Below the pieces are notes generated by a model. The model did no database searches and was not told the DNA's origin. It saw only the letters and a program-made list of their open reading frames with translations. Below are positions 21,854 through 33,464 of a stretch of DNA of 64,000 bases, piece by piece. Source of the DNA: Ectobius pallidus (Eukaryota; Arthropoda; Insecta; Blattodea; Ectobiidae); assembly GCA_964059195.1 (NCBI GenBank), contig CAXKWD010000005.1, positions 89,107,882 to 89,171,881 on the forward strand, given 5' to 3'. The position numbers were made by a program, and so were the translations under genes. Each line of letters begins with the position of its first letter. The stretch's first letter is position 1.

Positions 21854-21966
21854 CTTTGGTTTCTTTGGAGCCGAACAGCGACCCACAGGAAGAGTTGCTG
21901 CTCCTGGACGGATTTCTGAGCCTTTGCTGCGTGCCTAGTTGCAAGTGATTCAGTACGTCCACTCCA
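21854..21966 (-). CDS. org-1: Probable fifth exon of the Tbx1/org-1 T-box gene (end of T-box and start of C-terminal region)
   Basis: Bounded on the minus strand by a pyrimidine-poor acceptor ending TTTCAG and a consensus donor GTGAGT. Its single leading base completes the split codon TG|T left by the exon at 33370-33437. It reads C-GVDVLNHLQLGTQQRLRN and then a Ser-rich PSRSSNSSCGSLFGS, with phase 1 left at the donor. The phase match, orientation and flanking signals support the assignment. I cannot confirm the protein sequence against a known family member. The intervening intron is 11.4 kb, full of LINE, hAT and MITE insertions. The alternative is an exon of another minus-strand gene. Confidence 0.6.
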
Positions 21967-22239
21967 CTGAAACATACAGCCTAATTAGCCGGGTATAAGT
22001 TTGGGAAACTTCAATCTAATTTAGGTCTTACACCTTCAGACCAATTCTATGCCCTACTTACTCTTCTGAGTCAAACCTGAGTTAGACCTAGGCTATAAAT
22101 GATTGTTCACTGACTGCCCGTCGCGTCGTTGTAAAGTAAGTTACCATAAATACTGAAGATAGAAGTAGTTCGACCCCAAAATCTGATGTCGAGTTTTTTG
22201 CCAAAAAAAAGTAGCCTACATGTTTTGAATTTCCTTGAA

Positions 22240-22560
22240 TGCAAAAATGCTATTTTCAGAAACACGTAAAAGTGTGTGTGTTTATCTGCGTGATTGTGAA
22301 CAGCCTAGCTCGAGAACGAAATATAGTATAAAAACAAAATTTTATCTTTGAGTTAGGGATCTCCTGGGGATGTGACAAGAAGACCGATAACGACTTTTTA
22401 AAAAATACCATGAACAAAAATATCAATTTTCGCGATTTTCTCTAAAACTACTCTAAAACTACTCTAAATTTTTAACAAGATGGGCATAACTTATATCAAG
22501 AACTAAAACTTTTTTTGAAACTTTTTGTCCCAAAAATTCTCTGAAGGGTAAGGAAGGCCA
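22240..22560 (+). repeat. Diverged dispersed repeat related to the 40.4 kb family
   Basis: Shares CAATTTTCGCGATTTTCTCTAAA and the AACTAAAA(C/A)TTT...CTCCGAAGG-like ending with 40500-40625 and with the inverted copy at 49110-49272. Intronic; no coding capacity. Confidence 0.45.
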
Positions 22561-23189
22561 GGGACGTATACATAGTTTTTATTTTTTTCGGAAGGGGCCA
22601 TGATAAATCTAACATTGGCCTAATCGTCACACACAATTAGGGCTATATTATTGACTATTCACACATTAGAATAACATTAAACAAAGTATGCGGGTTCGTT
22701 TGTTTGTTGTGTACGTTACGTTACAGTCACACCCTATCCTGACTAAGATAAAGGCATTAAAGCTGCTGAGGTATAGAACAAGCTGTAGAACGAATTTAGG
22801 CTAAGTAGGCTATTCTTGCTTCCTACTATTGGAAAATTTATCAAGCAGCATTTCAAGCACGGTTTGATTTGCCGCTGTGGCTGGCAGAGGCAGAACTGAC
22901 AGCTTGATATCAGCTGATAGCTAAGTGGGCTGGCTATGCGGTCATGTCAGCTTAAACCGTAAAGAAAGTAGTAACTTAACGAAATTTCTATTTCACGATT
23001 CACATTTCATGAGTCAGGATGTGCAATTCGACTGTCAACTATCTGTCAAATTAAAAATGTCCTTACGTGCTTCGTACTGGCGTATCTCAACAAATTGGGG
23101 GGGGGGGGCTGTAGACCCCTCCGATTTTCTGAATACACCCCTGATTCATAAAACTCGGCCTTACCTGGTGAACAATAAATCTGTTGTAG

Positions 23190-23475
23190 CCTATTTGGGT
23201 TGTGTATTCTTCCGGGATGGAAGGTCGCGGGTTCGATTCCCGATGAGGTCGTTGGAGTTTTTCAATTGGCCTAATCCTTCTGGTGGCACTATGGCCCTGG
23301 GGTCGACTCAGCCTCTAACAGAAATGAGTACCAGGAGCAATCCTGGGGGTAAAGGCGGCCGGTGCGTAAGGCTGACAACCTTACCACCTCCAAGTGCCGA
23401 ATGTCCAAAATCTAGGAGCCTCAACCTCCTGGAACCCTCTGGGCCTCCATGGCCTGTATAGGGATCACTTTACCT
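23190..23475 (+). mobile_element. tRNA-headed SINE, family E, copy 1
   Basis: B box GCGGGTTCGATTCCCGATGA, then GGTGGCACTATGGCCCTG, CTAACAGAAATGAG and GGCGGCCGGTGCGTAAGGCT, ending near ATGGCCTGTATAGGGATCAC. The copy at 44692-44957 (minus strand) shares the whole layout. The 178-codon open frame across it is not a gene. Confidence 0.82.
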
Positions 23476-23765
23476 TTTATTCTTCCGGGATGCAAAACGA
23501 AGCGAGGAAACGACTTTCTCCACTTTTACAATTTCTTCATAAGGGTTTCTATTAATTTGTTCCTTTACGAAAATAGCTGTACTCATCTATTTTGTTTTAA
23601 TTTTATATAGGAATTACATAACATGCGTAATATACTGTATACAGGGCCTCCATTATAAGTGGCATCCGCTCGAGCAATCTTCTCACTCTCCGCTACGAAG
23701 CCCGCATTAGCCGCATTGCTTATTGGGAATCAAAGTTTAGAACTGTGCTAATTGATAATCACCTC

Positions 23766-23872
23766 TTAGGGTCCCTTCATGAGTGGCCACCATGGCCGTG
23801 CCAGCAGGTGTTTTCATTATTTTAAATGTAATCCTTCACACATGGTGGTAGTCTCGTGTGAAGGGGCCCTTA
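23766..23872. mobile_element. Candidate hAT-like MITE
   Basis: Imperfect inverted ends: TTAGGGTCCCTTCATGAG at the left and TAAGGGCCCCTTCACACGAG on the minus strand at the right, with CCACCATG inside both. TAGGGNCCCTTCA-type ends are common in hAT elements. No 8-bp target duplication was found. Confidence 0.45.
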
Positions 23873-24804
23873 GTGATAAGATCAGAGAGAGTTAAAGACA
23901 TCGCTGACACGTAAAGGAAATATCGTAAGCACTTTCTTTCGAACAGTGGGTTACATATTTTTGTAACATTTAACATTCTTCGTTCCGGATACCTGTATAA
24001 CAAATTATAAAATTTATTACATAATCAAAACAAGTTGTGAACTGAAAAATATTTGACGGCTGGAATCGAGAACCATGTCGGTGGTCCATTCACCACCATC
24101 TCGGAAGTGAGGAGAAATGTGGTATAAGAATTTGAGCTGTTTTGAATATATTCTGGGCGAATGCCAGACTGCAAAGAAGGGAGGCTAGGATTAATAGCTC
24201 AGGGGAATGCGTGTGCCATTCATCTCATACGAACTGTAACAAATGACGTTCACATCCTATCTCCCTGCAGTATTACTCCTTCATAATTAACGTTTCAACT
24301 GATTTATACCTGTGTAAACCATTTACAAAAGAGGCATTGGTATATCTTAATGGGTCAATTCACGCCTTTTATATTGATAAAGTAGGGATCTATTATTAAG
24401 AGACTTTAACTGCATTCAGCAGTATCTGTTGCAAATCCGTGTGAGAGCTTCTTCATAGCAGGGTGAGTCAATTTATCAAATTGTTAATTAATTATTGATT
24501 ATTTTAAATATTTTAAAGAAGGCCTTCTTTATTCAGGCCGAAAAGCTAGATGATACAGTTTTCATTAGGCCCTATGTAGAGGAGATTTTAACCTTTTCAC
24601 GGCGAGTATATAAATTCGTCATCTCAAATATTGTTTCAAATAAGAGATATGAGTAATATGGATAATTTTTGTTTTTGTAAAATGTGGAAATTTTGATCAC
24701 GTGTTGCGGTTATCATTTAGAGAGAAGCAAGAAACCATTTGGAGTTGCTAGCGAACGAACGCAATGCTAGCTATGGCTTTCTAGAAAGACATTCTGAAAC
24801 ATTT

Positions 24805-25450
24805 AAAAGCGCTCAATGCCGAGATACAAGGATATGGGAAATTAATATGTGATGTGGTACAAAGTGTGTTTTCTTTCAATCGCAAGCTGAATATCTTTGA
24901 AAAAGACATTGCAAGTCAAGAATTTATTCACTTTGCAACAAATTTTGAATATAAAATAATTCTGAAATAAACATTGCATTATTTTCAAATTTTATGTCAG
25001 GTCTGAAGGAATTTGCAGCAAGATTCCAAGACTTTGCAGAGATAGAGAAGTTGTCGCGATTCTTAAAATCGCCTTTTGAAGTTTCTCCAGCGGCAGAATG
25101 GACAGATGTGGCTGCGAAGTTGTTCCGCCTTTCAAAGCCTTTACTCCAAATGGAGATAATAGACTTGCAGGAAGACATTTCCTTGCAAACGTATAAAACA
25201 GCATCTGCCGAAGAATTTTGGAGTAAACATGTCCCAGAAAAATATGGAAGTTGCAAAAAATTAACCATTTACCTGGCTACTATGTTTGGCTCTACATGGC
25301 CTGTGTTTGTGAAACTCATTTTCAAATATAAAATTTTTTAAGAAGAAATATCGCTCAAGATTAACGGCCGCCCACCTTGAAGATAGGCCTACTCTTGGCA
25401 TAAGCTGCTCTCCGAGTGAACCTAAGTTAAAAACAACCGTCTCAAGACCG
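24805..25450 (+). pseudogene. hAT transposase C-terminal relic (Charlie/ZBED5-like)
   Basis: An upstream frame reads LNAEIQGYGKLICDVVQSVF and then QEFIHFATNFE before a stop near 24966. The main frame 24994-25341 has FAEIEKLSRFLKSPFEVSP, LLQMEIIDLQEDISLQTYK and LATMFGSTWP, the signature of the hAT dimerisation region. A frameshift near 25335 is followed by KYRSRLTAAHLED. HLED is followed by R-P encoded by an inserted GGCCTA and then TLGIS. Stops and shifts make it inactive. It lies in the large T-box intron on the opposite strand. Confidence 0.85.
25384..25391. repeat. TAGGCCTA inserted in the hAT relic (scar-like)
   Basis: The frame is HLED-(RP)-TLGIS. Dropping GGCCTA leaves GAT-ACT and HLEDTLGIS, which matches the usual HLEDTLR(I/L)A pattern of this transposase group without a two-residue insertion. 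Confidence 0.65.
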
Positions 25451-25737
25451 CAAATGTAATTTCTCCCATTTGCTTTTTAATACAGATTTGCCTATCGCAT
25501 TTCATATTATTTTCTGAGTGAAAATTAAAATTAAAAAATAATAAGGAATATGAGTTTTTCTGGATTTTGTAATACAAATAAGCTTATGCCTATTTAAAGT
25601 ATTACATATTATTTTGTGAGTGAAAATTACAATGAAGAATTAGTAAGGAATATGAGTTTTTTTCTGGACTGCGATACAAATTTTCAAAAGTATCCGGATC
25701 CCACCTAAAATTAATTGCCGACCCCTGATTTAGACTC

Positions 25738-25900
25738 ATTATGGTCGAACAAAAACAGACGTATGCAACTTGCCAATATTGATAATTAAGATATTCGTAT
25801 GGAAATTATGAAACTCGCGTTGCTCTTTTCATCAACATAGGCCTGCCGTTATAGGCTTGCTGCATAATGTACTAATTTCCGATTACAAAATTTTTTAAAT
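25738..25900 (+). repeat. Dispersed repeat, empty-site counterpart of 56524-57030
   Basis: TTATGGTCGAACAAAAAC, GTATGCAACTTG and TTGCTGCATAATGTACTA also occur at 56524 onward. There a family B SINE has inserted between the two halves. Confidence 0.65.
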
Positions 25901-26259
25901 AGTTTTAAATATTGGTTCTTCATGACACACATAAACTTCTGCGCTTACGCTTTTTCATATTTTTCGTTAGGGGAGGGAAGCGAAAAGTCATCGTCTACAG
26001 GATTTCAGTCCGATTAATGTATCACGTCTACAAATAATTAAGTTTTTTTTCTATCTTTATTAAATAAATTTGAAATCTTATATTGTATATTCATAACTCG
26101 TAGATGAAGTATCGTGTTCTTTACTTAATATGACATCTTTCTGTTTAATCGACACAGAATAGTTAAATCATATACTTGTATTTTAAATTTTTGTAATCGA
26201 TCTCAGAGTTAATCTCCGGATCGATTCATTAAGTAGCCGTTGCTGATTGGTGGGATCTC

Positions 26260-28707
26260 ATGGTGAAACCAAACATTAAACGTCTGTTTAAGAAATACTC
26301 TTATCTAAAATATCAAGAGACAGAAAATAAATTAAATTTTTATTTTAGATGTTTACGAGAACTACAAACTGATTATTTACCCTCTCCACGACGTCGACAA
26401 CAATTAAGTCTGTTCAAAGCTAAGGTATTACAGATATACAAATTCAGAATGGGAAGCCTAGCAATTAGAAGTAGACATAAGTATGCTGTATCCAATGAAA
26501 GAATATCCTTGTACCACCTCATCAAAAGTCAGAAACACAGAAATAAGTCTAGCATTACAAAACTACTCGACACAAATGGACAGTGGCACACATCTCAACC
26601 AGCTATCAGTAAAATGATTTACGAATACTATAACACATTGTTTCAACACAATGGTGATGATCTACATATACAACCTATCGTACATAAAAACCAGACTCAC
26701 GTTAATGCAGACGACAATATATTACTTGAACAACCTGTTACTAAAATGGAAGTCTACAATTCTATCGTTCAAGGCAAAAGCTCCAAAACTCCTGGATGTG
26801 ATGGAATTCCACAAGAATTTTATGTTCGATTTTGGAAATTAATTGGAGATGACCTGACGGAGGTGCTTAATGCTATCCTACACCGAAAAGAACTTTGTGC
26901 TTCCCAGAAACGAGGTGTGATAATTTTATTAAAAAAGTCTCAAGGCCATGGTGGGGTTGAGAATTTTAGACCAATCAGTCTTCTCAATTATGATTACAAA
27001 ATATTAGCTAGAATCTTAACCAATCGTCTTAAGCCACTAATGGATAAACTACTTCACCCAGCCCAGTGCTGTGGAGTCGCCGGACGCACCATTTTTGATG
27101 CAACGTGTACTTTACGTGATTGTCTTGCTTATCTAAATATCTATAAAGTGAAGGGTCTACTAGTATCCCTGGATTTCCAACGCGCATTTGACAGTATCCG
27201 TCATGATTATTTATTTGAATGCCTCAAACAGTATGGTTTTAGTAATACTTTTGTCTCTTATCTTAAATGCTTATATTTTGATATCTCAGCTGTTATCCAA
27301 GTCAATGGTTTCCTTACTCAACCCTTTTCCATTACAAAATCCATTCGACAAGGGTGTCCTGCCTCAATGTTGTTATTTACCTTAGCCCTCAATCCCTTAA
27401 TATACAACTTAGACAGTCAGCTTAAGGGTATTTCCTTTCAAGAGCACAATCTTTCAGTCATAGCTTATGCGGATGACGTCACTGTTATTTTAAGTCAGGA
27501 CACTGATAGCAGAAAACTCTCTGAAGAGCTCCACAGCTTTAAAAAATTATCTGGTCTAACAGTTAATGTCAACAAATGTAAAGCTATACCAGTCGGGTGG
27601 CAAACTCCACTACGAGACCTTGATATAACCATGACGGATACACACAAAATACTAGGTGTTCAGTATAATACCTCAATCGCAGAAATGCAAAAACTGAATT
27701 GGGCTCAGATAGTTAACAAAATCAAAATCCTAGCTAAAGACTTATGTCTTCGCAATCTTTGTTTATACAAAAGAAGCTGGGTTGTGCATACATATATATT
27801 ATCACAATGTTGGTATGTTGCACAAATTCTGCCCATTCCAAAAGATTGTGTACGACAAATCACTTGTGCCATTTCTTGGTACTTATGGCGAGGATTTATA
27901 TTCAGGGTACCGCTATCTACTATGTACCGTCCACCGAACAAAGGTGGTATTGGACTTGTGAACGTTGAAGAAAAATGCAAGGCCTTGTTTCTAAGTAGAA
28001 GCGGATGCAGTAAAAACTTGGAACGGACATCCTTCTCAGGTCTGTGGTACAAATATTGGCTTAATACTTTGGACCTAAGTTATCCATTTTACAAAAAACA
28101 AATACCTAATGACTTGCAATACCTGAGTGATTTCCTGCAGGATTGGAGTTTCTTTCAGTTAGACGACAACTTGCCTACAACGAAATTAACTTCTACAATT
28201 TATGCGCATTTACAGACACAGTGGACACATAGTGAAATGAGAGTGCATCGCATAGCGCCAACAGATATTAAACTTGAACGTTTGTGGCAAAATCTTAGCT
28301 CAACTCGTCTACCGGCGGAAACACGTTCAACATGGTTTGCAGTAATTCATGATATTATTGCAACACGAGACAGATTATTTTCAATTAAAATGACGCTTTC
28401 TAATCAGTGTACTTTTTGCAACCAAATTGACAACTTACTTCATCGTCTTACAGAGTGCCCAACCGTCTTACCTGTATGGCGTATTCTCTCGGCATACACC
28501 CGTCACATATTAACAGCGCAAAAATTGTCCTTCACTCCTAGAATGTTTCTGTTTCCTGATTTTTTATGCACCCCGAAAAACACGAACCAGAACATTATGC
28601 AACTCATAGGACATACTGTAACGTACATTATTCACAATTTTGGCTCCACTGATAAAGAAATGTACCTGGACTATCTTCGACGCACACGTTGGAAACCTTT
28701 AATCTAA
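26260..28707 (+). pseudogene. L1/Tx1-type LINE ORF2 fragment: reverse transcriptase and zinc knuckle
   Basis: An 815-codon uninterrupted frame. It starts inside the linker after the lost endonuclease: upstream in-frame ADWWDL is preceded by a stop near 26232, so the copy is 5'-truncated near 26236 and the Met is not native. The reverse transcriptase has GKSSKTPGCDGIPQEFY, ENFRPISLLNYDYKILA, LDFQRAFDSI (D305), IRQGCPASMLLF and AYADDVTVIL with YADD at 403-406. Near the C-terminus CTFCNQIDNLLHRLTEC is a C-x2-C-x7-H-x4-C zinc knuckle, as in Tx1/L1 elements. The frame is free of stops and shifts, so insertion was recent. It is intronic to the T-box gene but on the opposite strand. Confidence 0.92.
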
Positions 28708-28916
28708 TCAACAAAGTGTTTGGAAGATTAAGACTTTCACTGTTACGAGTGTTTGGAAGATTAAGTGTGTGTTGTTTTCATTAATTGTTTTAGTGTTCTT
28801 TTTTTGTTCTTAACGTTTTTTATTTTTACTGTCAATAGTCTATGTAATTTTTTTTTAGTTTAGTAGAGTTAAAATAAAATCACATAATTGAAAAAAAAAA
28901 AAAAAAAAAAAAAAAA
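28708..28916 (+). mobile_element. 3' untranslated region and poly(A) tail of the L1/Tx1-type LINE
   Basis: Holds an 18-bp direct repeat AGTGTTTGGAAGATTAAG at 28715-28732 and 28748-28765. It ends in AAAATAAAATCACATAATTG and a 26-A tail (28891-28916), the mark of poly(A)-primed retrotransposition. No clear target duplication was found. Confidence 0.9.
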
Positions 28917-29357
28917 GTTAGTGTTTACTCTTCTCACAACATAGTGGCTTCTTATTTCCTACATTCTTATACGAAACTCTTCTCTTACCAGGAGGGTTAG
29001 GATTTTTACCTGTATTTTTTGTGTATTTTTTTTAATATTTATTTTTATACAAATACAAATACATATTTATACAATTAAAATAAAACAGAATAAATACAAA
29101 TTTCAAAAGTAAAAATTAAAAAAAAAAAAAAAAAAGTAGCCTATACCTCGCACTCGCGAAACTACAGCGTGGGCATGTGCTTGCTTTTTGTGGTGTAGCC
29201 GAAGTTTCACGAATAGGGTCTACAGTGTAAGAAATGTGTAAACGAAGGGCAGAGATGGCCAAACTATAAGCTTCGATGAAGTCTTCGACAATGGCCTAGG
29301 CCTATATACACAAAATACCTAGATTATAATATCAATTTATTTATGTGTACTGTTCTT
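28917..29357. other. No gene recognised
   Basis: AT-rich, including an ATAC/ATTT-rich stretch ending in an A18 run at about 29117-29135, possibly the tail of a second short retro-insertion. TAGGCCTA near 29295. Confidence 0.5.
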
Positions 29358-29485
29358 TTTTATGGTCATTTAACGACGGCTACTTACGCCTGTAACCTTT
29401 GCCATTGTGCCAGCAAAATGTTGTCTCGCAAGAGTTCTTTTAAGTGCATATAAGTCTACAGTCATAGAACTGTCGCATTAACGCG
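29358..29485 (-). mobile_element. Possible SINE family A body fragment
   Basis: Shares GTCATTTAACGACGG and AGAGTTCTTTTAAGTGC-like phrases with 780-860, in the same orientation as that copy. No head remains. Confidence 0.35.
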
Positions 29486-29567
29486 CAGATTAATTGTCAA
29501 TACAATTAGGCCTAATAAAAAGTAAAAATAGTATTTAATGAATATTATGTAGGTTTTTAGTCGGCCG

Positions 29568-29770
29568 CGGTGGTCTAGAGGTAGCGTGCCCGCCTCTAGA
29601 TCCGCAGGGCGCGGGATCAACCCGGCCGCGGTCGATGGATTTTTCAGGACGTAAAAATCCTGGGCACGGGCTTAAGCTGGGGGTCCCGTGTCGTAGATTT
29701 ACGGCACGTAAAAGAACTCCAAGCCTAAATTAGAGCCTCTGGACAAAATTTCTCGGCCCTTTCACGACCA
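29568..29770 (+). mobile_element. tRNA-headed SINE, family A, copy 2
   Basis: The head GGCCGCGGTGGTCTAGAGGT (A box) and CGGGATCAACCCGG (degenerate B box) are followed by GGTCGATGGATTTTTCAGG and ACGGCACGTAAAAGAACTCC. These last two phrases have counterparts in the minus-strand copy at 795-988. Confidence 0.75.
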
Positions 29771-29776
29771 AGAAAT

Positions 29777-31119
29777 ACTAATGGCCGAGTGCATCATTCT
29801 CCGGTTTTCTCAGCCGTTTCGTTACGGCGGTAAACGTAATACCGGGGTATTCTCAAAATCTCTGTGCACCATTGCTAAAATATCGCGGTTTGCTAATGCT
29901 TGGAAATATCGCGGTTACTCTGCTATGAATTTCTCCCATGGAGAAATTTTGTGTTGGTTTGTGTTAGTTTCTTCCATGGCCGATAGGTTCGCTCTCTCTC
30001 TCTGCACGTCTGCCAGTCACGGTGGCTCTGGTAGGCTATTGGGGTCCCGAATTCAATGTATTTGTTCCCTTATTATTCAATAAAAAGATGTTCATAAGGA
30101 TAAAAGGGAATATTATATTGCATATATATGTCGTCTGAATTCATACTTTGCATACAAGCACCATAGATACTGTACCAATCGTGAAATGACTCGATTTCGC
30201 CTACTGGTTTGGTTGAGGTGAGAAAGGGTCATTTCAATCGATGTTACAGCACAGTATTTGCAAAGATAGTTCATTCCTCAAATAGACCCCACCTGACTGT
30301 ACATTTCATTAAAATAACATTGATGTTTTAAAGAATAATTCTCACACGTGTGCAATCCAAGGCAAAGCAACACCACGAAATCTCTGCTCTGAGTTCAACA
30401 TAGCCTCGCTTTTATTCCCGTACAACAAGTAGAAATTTTAGGTGCAAAATCATGTGTATATCCATGAAAGGGCTGTTATAATTATGTTCGTATATGTGCA
30501 GGTATGATAAATTGCTTACATACCGATACACAGGCTACATCGTGATGCATGCAGCCATTCACTTAAATTTGGCCTAGGACCACTGGTTTTCCATATTTCA
30601 TTTATTTTTTGCCTTATTGTTCAGTAATAAATGTTCATAAGGATACAGTGGAATATTATATTGCGTATATATGTCGTCTGAGTCCAAACTATGAATTCAA
30701 ACACCATAAATACTGTACTAATCGTAATAATCGTGGTTACGCCCACTAGCCTACTCGATGGACCTGGTTTGGTTGAGGTAAGAAAGGAAGGTCATTTCAA
30801 TCTATGTTACAGCACAGTATTTTCAAAGATATGCACCATCGTTCATTCTTCAAATAGACCCCACCTGTCTCTCATTATTCTTTATGTTCAATTAGCTTTT
30901 GGCCTAGATATCGTAAATATGATACATTACGCTGATCTCCATCTTGGAAAGAAAACCGCTGTTTTCTCACTTTACAGCTCCTTCACGGCCGGTTTGCATC
31001 TTACCGCGGTAAAAGTCGAAACCGAGCACGATGCAACGAAAGTATGACTTTACCGGGGTAAACTACGCAACTTTACCGCGGTATTCTGAATACCGAGGTT
31101 GGTGCACTCGGCCATTAGT
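29777..31119. mobile_element. 1.34-kb non-autonomous TIR element with an internal duplication
   Basis: ACTAATGGCCGAGTGCA (29777-29793) is exactly inverted at 31103-31119. Beyond it both ends carry related GCGGTAAA, TACCGGGGTA and CGCGGTA motifs. GGCCGAGTGCA-type ends recall PIF/Harbinger or ISL2EU elements, but the target duplication is not resolved. Two internal direct repeats of about 260 bp (about 30048-30305 and 30610-30870) share TTCATAAGGATA, GAATATTATATTGC, ATATATGTCGTCTGA and CAAATAGACCCCACCTG. No transposase. Confidence 0.75.
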
Positions 31120-31133
31120 TTCCAGAGGGGGGT

Positions 31134-31262
31134 TGCGAGGCGATGGGCTTACCACCTGGCCCTCTACGCTCTCTCGGAAAATAAGCATATCAAAATTAGT
31201 ATAGGTAATGAAACCTCCATTGGTGGCCCCTTCGCCCCATCTGGGGATCATAGGGTAGGCTA
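31134..31262 (+). repeat. Dispersed repeat shared with 7296-7420
   Basis: See 7296-7420: shared GAGGCGATGGGCTTACCACC, CTCTCGGAAAATAAGC and AAATTAGTATAGGTAATGAA. It is cut off on the right by the MITE at 31263. Confidence 0.7.
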
Positions 31263-31610
31263 TAGTGGAGGCAACTTCTACGTATACAACTTGGTTCAAG
31301 GCATGCCGACAGACCCTCACAATCCGCAGTAAATAACTTGAAATGAGGGTGTCTTGGACAATACAGTTGTATATTCTGGATTTTCAGCGAGTTTCTTGGG
31401 CTTTGAACTTGCCTGACAGCCAATAGAATTTCGTGTGCAACCAATCAGGGCTCATTTATGAATTTTTGACATTTAAGCTATGACTCCACGTGGACACCAG
31501 ACGAGTGCCGTTCAGTCAGTTGTTGCTCCCCCCGTACCACTCCTTAAGTGCCAGACAATGGCTTAATCCTCAAAGCATGCTGACTGTCTACATAGGTTTT
31601 GCCTCCACTT
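31263..31610. mobile_element. TAGTGGAGGC MITE, copy A
   Basis: The ends (TAGTGGAGGCAA at the left, TTGCCTCCACT at the right) are inverted. The body matches 41682-42022 in inverted orientation along its length, including ACTCCTTAAGTGCCAGACAA, AATTTCGTGTGCAACCAATC and ATTTACTGCGGATT-type phrases. Inserted at a TA (31261-31262). No ORF. Confidence 0.85.
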
Positions 31611-32627
31611 TTTTTATACCAGATACAGATACAGATAGGCTACAGATGTAGGTTTTAGGCCTATTGCTATATTTTGATGTTGAAAACCATTTTATATAAG
31701 AAAATAGGCCTAATGAACTAACGAAAAATGCATTAATAATAGACTATTACTAACTTTCTTTATGTTGGGTTTACAGTAGGCCAAATTATGTTTATAATAG
31801 GCCTAGATTAAAATCTGATGAGCTCAGCTATCAAAATTACACTACCTACTGCCTCTTCATAAGCAGTCGGCCCAAGCTATGAAGAACAGTGTCCTTAAAA
31901 TGGGTAACAAAGCTGTTTTTTGTATAATTATTTACTAGTTTTCTATGAGATTGGCATAATTTTAGGACCTGGGATTAAGTTTTGTTACATAAGCCTGATC
32001 TATAAAGGAAATCGAAGCTCCTGTCTGAAATGTAACCTACGTCGTGTCACATCCTCGGAAGGTTAACTAGAGTATAGACTACAATTTATTTTCGAGTGAT
32101 GCTGTTGACAGTAAAGTCTATTAGGGATGGCCACAGCATGGCTTGCGAGTAGAATGCTGCTCTTTTAACACTAAAATGAGATTCCTCAAGAAATCCTGTC
32201 AAAATTGAGTATTTTTTAAATCCATTTCTTGTTGAGATAATTCAGGACTAACTATGGTTGATTTGGCAGTTGTAGATTTGGAACTACCAGAAATGCAACA
32301 GGACAAAGAGCTAAAACAAAACTAAATCACCATTAAACCATTAAATTTTTGAAACGAGCACCCGAACTAAAGTATCCAAGGTTAAAATAATGGGCCAAAA
32401 TACTCAATTTTTGGGCCAACGTGTTCTGAGAGTCACTGTACTTAACACTTGAATTCAATTAGCTGTTTACGTGATGAACATTTAAGTGAACTTGTTCATA
32501 CAACTAGTAACTAATCAATCACCAATCAGATTTCAAGCAGATAGTAGCTCAAATGGACACTCGAAGAAGCGTAAAATAATTTATGGGTTGTCTGCATTAA
32601 CTAATACATAGCCTATCAACATTTTCA
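31611..32627. other. Intronic, no feature recognised
   Basis: AT-rich with three TAGGCCTA octamers between 31650 and 31810. Nothing else could be assigned. Confidence 0.5.
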
Positions 32628-32635
32628 GTGATTGG

Positions 32636-33118
32636 AAGTAATTGAGTAAAAGTAATCGGATTACAGTAATAATCCCTTTTTGGTCCCATTTACTTGTAAT
32701 CAATACTTTAAAAAAATGTAATTTCTACTTTTAATTTACTTCTGGAAATAACATTGTAATTGTTACAATTTAGTAGTCGTTAGTATTAGTATCATTCTCG
32801 CTTGCTATATCGTCATCACTAGGCTACTGCTTTTCCAACTAATATCAAAATTAGAGCTAATATTAACAAAAAGTTACTCAATGTTTGAGAAAATATTCTC
32901 ATTGATGTTTGTTCATTAATAATTTGGGTTTGTACCCAAAACAAACCAAAACCAAGGAATTTGTAGGTACTGCCATTTTGTAAAGTAATTGTAAATGTAA
33001 TTGTAATTTTACTGATTACTTTTTGAAAAAGTAATTTGTAATTATAATTAAGTAAAATGTCTCTCAGGTAATTGTAATTCAGCCCAATTACTTTCTTCTT
33101 GTACTTTTCCCATCACTG
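32636..33118. mobile_element. hAT MITE with perfect 8-bp target duplication
   Basis: Starts CAGTGATTGGAAGTAATTG and ends with the inverse of CAGTGATGGGAAAAGTAC. It is flanked on both sides by AACATTTT (32628-32635 and 33119-33126). The interior is built of GTAATTGTAATT/AAGTAAT motifs with no coding capacity. The 8-bp duplication and CAGTGATGGGAA end are characteristic of hAT elements. Confidence 0.9.
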
Positions 33119-33368
33119 AACATTTTAAGTAATATTCCAAATCAAGGCATTATGGTCTATAACCCATTATGTCTATTAACTAAAATATTATTAGGATCTG
33201 CTATATAATAATAATAATAATATAATAATCCTAAATCAAGTACTACTGTTTTTAAAGGTGGTCACCTCTGGTCTGTAAGGACACAGAAAGTCGTAAAAAT
33301 TATATTAAAATTTTTTTTTTAAAAAGAAGAAGAAAGGGGAAAAAAGGAACAAATAAAAGTCACACTTA

Positions 33369-33464
<96 letters not shown>

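Noticed and set aside
22925..23461. 178-codon open frame
   Set aside because: Runs through SINE family E; the Pro/Ser-rich end is SINE sequence.
24924..25268. Minus-strand open frames across the hAT relic
   Set aside because: Shadows of the plus-strand transposase frame, which carries the family motifs.
29568..29640. tRNA gene
   Set aside because: A- and B-box-like motifs are present, but the cloverleaf arms do not pair and the sequence continues into a SINE body shared with 795-988.
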